NCBI GenBank assembly: GCA_024195585.1
Contig: SWBL01000029.1
Coordinates: 161,299-225,298 of the forward strand
DNA: 64,000 bases
Direction: 5' to 3'
DNA from: Aureobasidium sp. EXF-3400
Lineage: Eukaryota; Ascomycota; Dothideomycetes; Dothideales; Saccotheciaceae
A program made the translations under genes and the position numbers. Numbering within the stretch: the stretch's first letter is position 1; every line of letters starts with the position of its first letter. The notes under the pieces were generated by a model, which was given only the letters and a program-made list of their open reading frames with translations, ran no database searches and had not been told where the DNA came from. Of the stretch, positions 10,359 to 20,181 are shown in pieces.

Positions 10359-12794
10359 CTTTTCAAGAGTAGTGATGAGAAAGATAGAGAAGCGTGAAGA
10401 TCTTGCTGTGTTTGGAAGGGCGTAAAAAAGTGCAGCTGCTAGAGCGCCTTGAACAAAAGCCTACCAGGGCTTAAGGGGTTGCTGAAAGAAAGAGAGTGTA
10501 GTCTGTACAGACGAGAGAACGAAACGAGCGAATGCTCTTGAAAGAGAGTGGATGGTAAGGTGGATGTGGTTGGAGGAAGGAAGGTCGAGGACAAGGTGCG
10601 GCGCAGATAGTTTTATAAATGCGCACCTGGCGGAATATTCGTTTACTTTCACAACATGCGCATCGCGACAAACGCTTCACTTGGTTAGACCCGTGCTCTC
10701 GTCACTTCCGTCTTCACATGCATAGCGGCAAAAGTTACAACAAAGCCTTCCCAAGGGGTAAAGGGACCACGCAATCAGGTACCCGTTGCCCTCGATGTAC
10801 TGCAGAAGGAAAATCGAGCCGCGTACAGCTGGGACGGCTGTCACATCGGTCTAGAAGATCAAGGGGCACACAGACGCCATTCGCTCAGGGCTGATATGGG
10901 GCTTGCACGGATCACTCTGTAACGTGCTGCCGGTGCATATGGGAAAGCTTGTGTATGGCGCCCACAACTTGGAGCTGGTATCCCGTTGCCCATGTGCGAT
11001 AGTCAAGGACGTTTCAAGATGCCTTGCCAGTTGAATGCGACAAGCTCTTTCACGCGTGCCTGAATCAACGATGGAGGAGTGTGAAACGAAACGTCCACCG
11101 TTCACAGTCCGATGCCCGGAAGATCGGCCAAGAAAGTCACGACGCCATTGGTTTCAGGTTGCGGACTGGACCGACGACCGCAACCTTCTCCAAGAGCCGA
11201 AATGATTGACAGGGGTAAGCAGCCCATTCAGGCGGTGCTCAACAGTTGACCTCTTCTCCAACCCTCCAGCCTTGAGACAACACATGCATTGCAAATCGTT
11301 CAATCGCCCTGCTTCAGGCTCTGGAGTCTGGATGTCTGCATGCGACACCTCTGTGGATCCCAAAAACCACGTGTTGACGGCATGACAGATTGCGATGAGC
11401 TTTTCTTTTTCGAATTTTGAGGAAAAGGCTTGCCCAAGTGTCTCCACCACATCACACAAGGTCCGGGCTACAGGCGCCGAGGACCATGAAATCAAGCCTC
11501 AACCAGCCACCAAGATGCATTCGCAATCGCAGCACAGACAGACGTCCACATCCTACCACATGGCGACTCGGCGAGTGGGGAGGAAACAACATCTAGCTCG
11601 ATGGTTGCAGCATGTGGGGTCTCAACGACAGGCACAGAAGACTTGGAAGAGTTTTTGCCTTTGATTAACTGACAACGACCTCTAGTCTGTTTCCACTACT
11701 CAGCTCGCCTCGTCCTCGGCGTTTTACATCAAAGTACCATTGTACCTCTTGCGGGATGATGTTGAACGAACCAGACTAAGGCTGACCATTCTTAAAGGCA
11801 AGCTCTTCACTGCTATCCAGCAAAATGTGGTTGAGACACCATGCCGCATAGTGGCGGTATCCTAGGGATATTAGAGGTCCAAAGGTTGTTCAGAATCGGA
11901 AGACAAACAGCTTGCAGGATGTTGTCGGGAATTTTGACATGCAGGAGCGACAACCTTGCCGCTCATACAGACCCTCGTCCGCTTAAACCTGCGTCGTCAC
12001 CAATGACCTGGTTCAAGGTTCTACTACTCCGTACACTTCAATAATCTGTTTGACCTTGCATCAGGCGGAACTGTGTGCCGCCAGCTTGTGATCTTGGGAA
12101 TGAAGGTCGCTTACGGCCTGCTTGCCAATATTTCGGAGTGACCAGGTGTCGTGTCGCATCGAAAGTGGCAGTCTACGGCTCGTTCTATCTGTACGGAGTA
12201 CCCAGGCTCTATTCTTCCTTCTCGCCTGTCAGAAGGAGTCTCAATGTCGATCATGAGCGTCGGACAATCAGCTAGCATTCCATCCTCGATTCTTTCGTGA
12301 TTTTCGGACGGATCTTCTTGGTCACGGTAACCTCAGCCAGGATATGCTGCCTTGCCGGTTGCGGGAGGCGCGACCACAATAACACCCGTCTATTTGGTTG
12401 AAGGAGTTTGACTTTTGGATGTGCTGCGCACATTCTTGGTGATGCTCAACGCACTGAGTGCTTGTTATCCTCTTTGAGGTATTTTAAACAGTCGCTTTCA
12501 TGCCCATATCAATAACGGACCACGCATAGCTTGTGTAAGCTATTGGAAAAGTCGAGTTTTGAATCTCTAGACTTCTCGAGACCGTGTTTGATGGTATCAT
12601 AGACGACGTACTGTCAATTCAGAGTTTAGACCAGGGTTGTACCAGTAGCAAGTTTATTGATCCTTCGCTCCCTAGATCCTGGCTTGAATCACCATGACTT
12701 CAACAATCTATATTCTTTCTCGAGACACGCTCCAGATTACATGCCGCATGGGTTATACATATGGGCAAGAAAGACGAATGACTAGCCTACGTAG
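10359..12794. other. 2.4-kb gene-poor region
   Basis: The first 300 bases are the upstream region of the glucanase gene, with purine-rich tracts. Beyond about 10,700 only short frames in all six phases are visible, none longer than about 113 codons and none with a domain I recognise. The longest is minus 11495-11154. No terminal repeats or transposase-like motifs were seen. It may be an eroded gene or a regulatory spacer. Confidence 0.4.
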
Positions 12795-13378
12795 TGCCGA
12801 AGCCGCTAACACGGCGCAGGGAATCATGGGCTTTCTTCCGTGATAAGGCAAGCACACCGAGCGCAAAGCGGCATAATCTGAGCCCAGACACATTCGATCC
12901 AGGGACCGAAATACAAGACACCCCAGCGATACAAGTTGTGCGACCGCACTTGACAGAGCAGAGGGGAACATCGAACGCTGCCATACTAGCAGAAATTCGA
13001 CAGCTACAACAAGAACTTGGCGAGATAAGACGACCACAGTATCCATATTCATCTCTTCATTCGAAACAAGTCTGCTATGCTAATTCACTCCCAAGACAGC
13101 CAGAGAACATACCGCAACAACCATCTGCTTCGTCCGACCGACGGATCAACTCGAACGATCGGAGTGCGGCTGAGCTTCCTCGCTGCTGGGATCCATGCTG
13201 TCATGGCCGTACCTTCTCAAACAACAGTAACCTTGCTAGACATCAACGAGAGAAGAGTGGAGGCAGCGCGAAGCTGAAATGTTCAATGTGTGGTACTGAG
13301 TTTAGTCGGAGTAGCGCGAGGAACGCACATGAAGCCGAGAAAAGGTGTCGCAATGTTAGTGGTAATGCGATCACTTAG
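12795..13378 (+). CDS. C2H2 zinc-finger protein, 5' end unresolved
   Basis: The frame encodes about 195 residues ending in two zinc-finger-like units: CWDPCCHGRTFSNNSNLARH and CSMCGTEFSRSSARNAH, with a second His or Cys ligand a few residues later. A heptad-like stretch (ILAEIRQLQQELGEI) lies before them. There is no in-frame ATG before the fingers and an in-frame stop sits at 12779-12781, so a 5' exon is needed. One possibility is an exon ending with ATGG at about 12750 joined to an acceptor at 12793-12794. The role is probably DNA binding; the target is unknown. It could also be a truncated gene. Confidence 0.55.
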
Positions 13379-13657
13379 AGCATCACATACCGACATGAGA
13401 ATTCAGAACGACCTTCTTGTAAGATAAAACCATTGATTTTGTTGTTCGTCGATATCGAGACGCGCCTGCGCTCATCAAGGTCATGCTATTTTCCGCTCCA
13501 AGCAAGCCACCTCAGGAACCAGATGGCTGAACCGGCGCATGCGGCTCTCTAGGAGCGGTTGAACGTACTTCGGGCACTAACAAATGCATCAACGTTCGAC
13601 TCATGGCCACATCATTCGAAGACGTGTTATATAAACCGAGAACCACGGCTGTCAAGC

Positions 13658-14476
13658 CTAGTCGTCTGCAGTATAGTTGCTTTTCACCGATAGATGCGGC
13701 GGTCCCAAGGCAGTGTCTACCATGACAGTATCGGGAACAACTGCTCGGTACATTTCCAAGGCTGTTATCATCCCATACCAGGCGGTGAAGCAAGGAAACC
13801 GTGCTCTCCAGACCTTATCGAAAACCTTTGCAAAGCCGAAACTGACCAGTCCAGCGCAGAACAGATCGGCCAAGGTCAAACGATCTGCAACGAGAAATCT
13901 CTTGTCTTGTAGATGGTCTTCGAAGATCTGAATAGCTTGAGCAGTCTGCTGTTTCGCCATTTCTACGCCTTCTGGAGCATACGGTGCCACGCCTAGCAAT
14001 GGTAGGATCCAGGCGCCCATTCTTTTGACAACGTCGCTATTGCAAAGTGACATCCAGCTGATGATGTTTATAAAGTCCATATGCCCGGAACCGAGCATCC
14101 TTGATTCGGGATCTTGACTTGCCACTAGATCGTCCTTGTCAGCACGCCCCAGGAGACACATAAGCGGGTAAAATTCGGGATAATTGATACCGTGTAACGC
14201 GATTGCCATACACTCTGTCAGAACTGTGCCATCAGAGCTCACGAAAGTGGGTGTCTTGCCCAGCCTGTTTAGCTTTAGATATTCTTTCGAGAGTCCATCT
14301 TGTGGGTTCGTCTCCACCACCTCAATATCGAAACCGACAGCATGGGCGACGGCGAGTATACCAATTGACCTTGGACCGCCCTACTAAACGAGTGAGTAAT
14401 CAGCTATTCAAAAGTCTTGATTATGTGTTGAAAATCTATCTACCTTGTATGTATATAGCTTGTTGCGAGATACCAT
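13658..14476 (-). CDS. Glutathione S-transferase, eEF1Bgamma-like
   Basis: Two exons, 14476-14444 and 14380-13658, joined across a 63-bp phase-0 intron, give 251 residues. The first exon supplies the first strand (LYTYK) and the second continues GGPRSIGILAVAHA. The thioredoxin-fold half has the LGKTPTFV segment with the cis-Pro and the LTECMAIALH segment; the helical C-terminal half has RLTLADLFCAG with the family's conserved Asp. This is the GST type found at the N-terminus of elongation factor 1B gamma and also as a stand-alone enzyme in fungal secondary-metabolite clusters (FUS3-like). The adjacent SDR and Zn2Cys6 regulator fit the second setting, which is inference. Confidence 0.85.
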
Positions 14477-15107
14477 TTTCGAAGCTACTGCACTTTGCCT
14501 GGATACATCTGGAGGCCCAGAAGAAACATCAATAAACGGAACATCTTTCCAGCATGATTATAATGAGGATGTCGGAGGTCTCGGTCTGATCCTTCGGTGT
14601 ACCCGGTGCCAAGCATAATCCGTCGGCATCCATCGGCATCACCGCGATCCTACACGATCCTACATGATCCTCCATCTCAACACCAGTGCAGACGAATGCT
14701 TGATTGCTACGAACGATCACAAAACGGTATATGGCTCACATACACGGCACAGACGGTAGTAGAGGATCTCCTCAAGTATATGCTCGTTAATTTTTCAATA
14801 TGAGACTTGTGTAGGTAATCCCCTTCAAGAGGAATGAACGCTTTGCAAGTCATCACTCTATGAATCGTTACCTTCCAAAGGCAGTTGCACACGATATGTA
14901 GAGGACAGATGCTTCCTCGGTGCTTCCTGATCCAACACTAGTGTTCATCGTTGTCGTTCTTGCTATATAAGGCAGGAATGCTCGCCTCTCCTTCTTCGCT
15001 GCCCATCTTCGATCAACTCTGCACGATCGAGTCCCTGCTTCGCTCTCAACAGTCTTCGTAACCCTCTCAGAACCTAAAGGAACCCTCTTTATCAAAGCCA
15101 TACAAAC
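14477..15107. other. Divergent promoter region of GST and SDR genes
   Basis: Both flanking genes are transcribed away from this 631-bp region. TATATAAGG at 14963-14971 lies about 140 bp before the SDR start and could serve as its TATA element. A short tandem repeat of TACACGATCC/TACATGATCC lies at about 14650. Confidence 0.45.
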
Positions 15108-16115
15108 ATGGTCAGCCTTGACCTCGTACGCAAAGCCAACAACAGCCTGAAATCCAGACTGCCCAGCCCTGTAGCCCTCTTCGTGGGAGGGACCAGTGGC
15201 ATTGGCCGAAGCACCCTACGCCAACTTGCTCTCAATACTCGGGCTCCTAAGGCCTACATCGTCGGACGTAGCGAGAGCAGCGCTAAGCCACTACTGGAGG
15301 AGCTCAACCACATGAATCCTCTGGGCACTTTCAACTTCATCGAGGCCGATGTATCACTCATCAGTAACGTCGACAAGGCCTGCGAGAGAATCAAGCACCA
15401 TGAGAAAGCTCTGGACCTGCTTTTCATGACTCCAGGTGGACTGTCACTAGTCGGACGTCGGGAAACGAGTGAGGGCATCGACAAGTTGTTCGCTCTACGT
15501 TACTATGCTCGTATGCGCTTTACCCAGAACCTACTTCCGCTATTGGAAGCTGCAGAGCCCCAGCCAGGACGTGTCGTCAGTGTCTTGGGTGGTGGCTTCG
15601 AGGGCAACATCAATGCCGGCGATCTCGACTTGAAGCACAACTACAACATCGTCAGCTGTGCTATGCATTCTGTCACCATGACCTCGCTGGCTATGGAACA
15701 TCTAGCCGCCTCACACCGCGCCTCTTTTGTCCATGTCTACCCTGGCTTGGTCGGCACCAACATCTACACCAACAGCTTCCCTCCACCATTGGCTGCAGTG
15801 TACAATTATGGCATGTGGCCTTTGATGTACCCGTTCTCGGTCAACATCAATGAAAGTGGCCAGCGTCATCTGTTCCATGCGACATCGGGTCACTATCCTG
15901 CCAAAAATCTCAACAGTCCTGGAGAGGCAGCCACCCGAGCTGGAACAAAAGTAGCTGTAGGCTCTGATGGTGCGCTTGGTAGTGGTGCGTATCTGATGAA
16001 TTGGAAGGGTGAGACATTTGCGGCGGGCAAGAAGATGCAAAGTCTGAGGGCGCAAGGTATGGCTCACAGAATATGGAAGCACACTACCGATCTCCTTGAC
16101 CGCGCTGTATACTAG
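15108..16115 (+). CDS. Short-chain dehydrogenase/reductase-like protein
   Basis: Single exon, 335 residues. The Rossmann fold is clear: FVGGTSGIGRS (cofactor glycine motif, about residues 26-36), IVGRSESS after strand 2, EADVS and LFMTPGG (the NNAG equivalent). The usual catalytic YxxxK is missing: the region where it would fall reads SCAMHSVTMTSLAMEHLA. A helix with LRYYARMRF is present, as in a group of fungal SDR-like proteins in natural-product clusters. It may use a different catalytic residue or be non-catalytic. It lies tail to tail with the Zn2Cys6 regulator gene (115 bp apart) and divergent from the GST gene. NADP preference is suggested by the Arg after strand 2. Confidence 0.8.
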   Translation: MVSLDLVRKANNSLKSRLPSPVALFVGGTSGIGRSTLRQLALNTRAPKAYIVGRSESSAKPLLEELNHMNPLGTFNFIEADVSLISNVDKACERIKHHEKALDLLFMTPGGLSLVGRRETSEGIDKLFALRYYARMRFTQNLLPLLEAAEPQPGRVVSVLGGGFEGNINAGDLDLKHNYNIVSCAMHSVTMTSLAMEHLAASHRASFVHVYPGLVGTNIYTNSFPPPLAAVYNYGMWPLMYPFSVNINESGQRHLFHATSGHYPAKNLNSPGEAATRAGTKVAVGSDGALGSGAYLMNWKGETFAAGKKMQSLRAQGMAHRIWKHTTDLLDRAVY

Positions 16116-16229
16116 GCTTAGCTCTCTGTATATGTTCCATGACCCCAAGAATTCTTATATCGTCGGGTATGGTTGCTTTCAATGGGGATTGTCGATTATG
16201 CTTCATCACCGTATCCCAGGATCTCGTGC

Positions 16230-18306
16230 TCAGCCGAACTGTATCATAGACTGTAGATTGCCATCGAAATCGAATGTACTCGTATTGAGATCCGTCCCGA
16301 ACCAATCAATTAATTGAGAAGCGTCCAGACTTGCGGATGGTAATGTAGGATGAGGGACATCCTGCATACTGTTGATTTGGTCTGTACTTGACACACACCA
16401 TGCCAACATATCTTCGTCGGACGTAGAGAGCGTTGTTCTCTCTACGATTTCAGGGCATTGAGAAACAACCGCAGCTTCCCCACCATACCCAGACTGAATC
16501 GGAGTTCTGTTCGTTTGGCCAATCACGTCAGAGTCTGAAACTCGTTCCAAGGTCCACGCATTGAGCCAGGCCAGTTTGGAAGCAAGCGTCTGGTCACTAC
16601 ATCTCTGCAACAGCTCTCGAAGTCTCCTCAGAGTCTCCACAAGCTTTTGAGCAGGCCAAAGCGTACCCCAACCTCTGCACTTTGCCAATAGGCGTCCGAG
16701 ATAGGCATCGGCCCCAATGACCAAAATCTTCTGCGCCGCATCTGCGTGGTCCGAAAGGCGTGCTGCTGCAAAATGGAGTTTGACAAGAATAAGTGCCGTA
16801 TGTGTTACCTGAACGAAGTATGATGTCGGCAGAGTACGTATAAGAGGCATATCCAGGGTCAAAAAAGAGTCTAGTGAGTTGTGCGCGCTTGTAAGACAGT
16901 CCGAAAGTTCAGACTGACTGATAGTGACCGCATTTCCACCGTCTCCAGGTGTATTGTCGGCCGATGGGTCTGTGGTCATCACCAGCTCGTGGATGTAAAG
17001 AGTCACAAATTGCTGAGACGACCTGAGCGAATCTGGCCATGTCAGCAACCAAAGGGATTCTTTCGAGAGATCGTGAGATACCATTCCATATGTGCAGCGA
17101 TGTGGCCCACTCTGCAAGTTGACGCTTAGCGGCTCTGTGAGCGATTCCGACTGCCTTAGGACCAAGACCAGGAGGGAGTTGTGCTTCGAACTCTTCAAGC
17201 ACATGCTGCAACCTGACATAAGCGCACAACATCTTATCAGAAGCAAGAGCCGCAGGAGATGTGCTCAATACTTCTAGGCATTCATCCATCTGTCGACTCC
17301 AAGACACCAAACTTCGTGTTTGTGTAGCCAATGATGCACTGCTCCATGTTAGTGTAAAATCATCGCGAGAGATGCAACTCATGTACTTCGAGGAGATGTA
17401 GTAGCACGCCAACCATATTCTCCTTACTTCCAAAGTAGAAAATTGGTACTCGCTGGTTGCACCACGAAGGCGATCTGACTGGATCGGCAATGATTTGTTC
17501 CATGACCAACTCCTCAGACGGGATTCTAAGCCCATCTCCTTGGCCATATTTGCAGCTGCATAACTTGATTGCAAAGCATCCAACTGTGCACCGACTTGCG
17601 GAGGATGAAGACTCTTGTTCCACAATACTGAGATGATCAAAGCTTGTAGCATGGTCATGCCATCTGTGCTGTTCTCAAGCGCATAGGTAGAGTAGATTTG
17701 TGTGAGGCGCTTCCGAAGTCGACGTGCGATTTCCATGTCGAAGTAACCATCGCCTGCGGCGTCTAAGATGGCGAGAAGCAGAATAGGTCTAGTCTCTCGG
17801 ATTTCTGATGCATCTACGTCCGAGGAGAACGCCACGAATGGAAAGTGTTGCAACATGTTTGCCCTGAAATGGTCAAAGATCATGCTTGTCGTCTCATCAT
17901 TGATGATGTCGCAAATTGATGGCTCAACCTGAGCAGCTGACAGTTCAAATGAAGATGCAGGTCTGTGCGCATCCAGGAGGGCAGTCGCTGAAAGTGTGTC
18001 TAGCTCGTTTGTTCTTTCCGCAGTGTTGGTTGGAGTCGCAGAAGTATCCACACCTCGATGTTGCAAGATATCGGTCAATGCCTTCAGTCTCGTCTCAATG
18101 TTCTCGACGGATCTAGTGTCCAGCCGCTTCTGCCTTTTGCTCGATTCTTCGGAAGGTACGCATGGTCTGCCTGCCTTGCTACAACGTGCACACGACGGAC
18201 CATCGTCCAATCGTCTACAGCGAACTTTCGAAGCACGACATGCTTGACAAGCCCGGTTCTGTTTGTGGCCACCCAGATCGCTCAGCGCCGTCCGCTCTGG
18301 AGTCAT
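16230..18306 (-). CDS. Zn2Cys6 transcription factor
   Basis: Exons are 18306-17082 and 17032-16230 joined across a 49-bp intron (GTATCT donor, GCTGACAT branch, CCAG acceptor). The junction moves the reading frame smoothly from a helical segment into LRSSQQFVTLYIHEL, giving 675 residues. The N-terminus has the binuclear cluster CQACRASKVRCRRLDDGPSCARCSKAG-type arrangement (six Cys, about residues 19-48), followed by basic linker RQKR. The middle has the fungal regulator domain with RRIWLACYYISSKYMS. The C-terminal part is acidic and may activate transcription. It is likely a nuclear, pathway-specific regulator; its neighbours (SDR, GST) are candidate targets, by position only. Confidence 0.9.
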
Positions 18307-18806
18307 GGTAAATCATCTTCGCACATTGATGCGACAAGACGCTCAAATGAAGAAGTCGCGAGGTGTGCGTTCAGGATCGCCTTATATCCGTGTTATTTCC
18401 GATTACAGCTTTCTACAACGCGGCATCCCATCTCACGAGAGTAAGGCGCGTTGAAAGACTTGAGAGAGATGCGTCGCTCATATATTTCTTGCGAACACAC
18501 CGAGTCCTCGCTGTTCGGCAGACACTAAGAGCCTCTTTGGTGTTTCCATGCACTCGCTCAGTGCTGCAGCCAACCATGGTGCATCTGCAAGCGCCGTCGA
18601 GCATGCTTAAGCGCCATGTCGCGCAATGATGCGATGCAAGATAGCCGCCTGGGAAACACCTTCTATATCGCGGCACAGGTAAGAACAAAAGATCTTGAAA
18701 ACTCATGATTGTCCTCAACCTTCTGGACCGGCAATACTTCACCACGAATCGATTCGAGCTCATAACTCTTGGACGGCTGAGCCTTGAGCACCACGAAACT
18801 ATCACA
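18307..18806. other. Divergent intergenic region
   Basis: This is upstream of both the Zn2Cys6 gene (minus) and the membrane protein gene (plus). No further gene or clear motif was recognised. Confidence 0.4.
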
Positions 18807-20108
18807 ATGAGGTTCTCTTGCTCGTCGGCATCGCTTCTCATTATATTTATATCTGCTCTGGTGCAATATTCACAGCAGCAGTGTTACAATCACGATGGTG
18901 GCATAATGCCACACGACATCCAATGTACTGAATTTGCTAGCGACAGTGACTCAGCAGTACCTTGCTGCGAACCTGGCAGAAGCTGTCTACCGAATGGCAT
19001 GTGTTCAAGTTCTGACACAGACTCGAACCTGATGCAAGCAAGTTGCACCGATAAATCCTGGGAATCTGCCCATTACCCAGAGTTCTGCAATTGTAAGCCT
19101 TGATCGTCTTGACTATAAGTGGCTAGGAGATATTGATCAGCCACAGCCAAACTGAATACTACAATATTCAATTGTACTGCGATGACCGAAATGACAAAGC
19201 AAGCCAACATGAACGCCTACTGCTGTGCTGAGAGTAGCCCTCAGTGCTGCGATTATCAGAACCTGATGTTTTTTGCGACGGATTTGGTCGTTGCTGTGAA
19301 ACCTTCTTCGCCTTCATCGTCGTCTTTGTCCTCGCCCTCAGCGTCATCACTCATAACTTCAACGGGTTCATCAGCGACCACTTCGACTGCTGCAGGTTCT
19401 CAGTCAGCTTCTGATGCGTCGACATCTACTTCAATTGTTGCAAGTCCACAGTCAGTATCTCATGCATCGTCGGCTTCTTCAAGCTCCTCAGGCTCATCAA
19501 AATCAAGCTCAACATCTTCAAGTGGGCTGTCAAACTCTTCCTCCTCCATGTCAGGTTCGACCAATGGACAATCCGGGACCAAAACTGAAGTGCTTACTGC
19601 TAGCATACCTTCAATCGTAGTAGCCAACCCCACCACAACACAATCAAGCTCTCCAGGTCCCAACCGAGACTGGACAGGCGTAGGTATCGGAGTAGGAATT
19701 GGCGCAGCAGTCCCAATAATCATCTTACTGATTGTTGGTCTTCTGCTCTGGCGTCGTCATCGCCGTAAGCTGCTTTCCTCCGAGGATGGCGCTTCGTCAA
19801 GAATCACTAAAGACCCGTCAATACGTATGACCAGAGCTGCGTTTCTCAAGGCGCACGAGGCAGACGGGGTACCACGTTACGAACTGGAGACTGTACGTGG
19901 AGCAGAGGCAGATGGGCTATCGCGTTATGAATTGGAAACTGTTCGAGGAGCGGAGATGGCGGTGCGAAGTCCAAGAGAGCTGCCAACGCGAAGTCCACGA
20001 GAGTTGCCAGTGAGAAGTCCAAGAGAGTTGCCGGGGTCAGACAGAGAGAGGTATAGACACCAGGCATATCGATCCGGAAGCTTTAACAATCCGGCCGAGC
20101 TAGATTAA
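18807..20108 (+). CDS. Cys-rich, Ser/Thr-rich single-pass membrane protein
   Basis: Exons 18807-19092 and 19141-20108 (48-bp intron, GTAAGC donor) give 417 residues. A signal peptide (LLIIFISALVQ) is followed by an extracellular Cys-rich domain of about 120 residues (including CCEPGRSCLPNGMC and CCAESSPQCC). A mucin-like Ser/Thr run of about 130 residues comes next. Then there is one membrane helix (VPIIILLIVGLLLW) with a stop-transfer RRHRRK, and a cytosolic tail. The tail contains two 16-residue repeats and three 8-residue repeats. This architecture is common among fungal surface sensors and wall-anchored receptors. I do not recognise the exact family; ligand and signalling role are unknown. 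Confidence 0.75.
19857..20036 (+). repeat. In-frame tandem repeats in cytosolic tail
   Basis: Two 48-bp units (19857-19904, 19905-19952) encode EADGxxRYELETVRGA, and three 24-bp units (19965-20036) encode RSPRELPx. The DNA copies differ mostly at third positions, so the duplications are not very recent and the protein pattern looks kept. Confidence 0.85.
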
Positions 20109-20181
20109 GCGAAGGAGCAGAGACAAAAAACGACTAGATGATTGTACATATTTTACAACAGAATTTTAACATACAATGATG

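Noticed and set aside
9117..10397. 426-codon plus frame over the glucanase gene
   Set aside because: Low-complexity Ser/Arg/Gly product caused by the antisense of Ser/Thr-rich codons.
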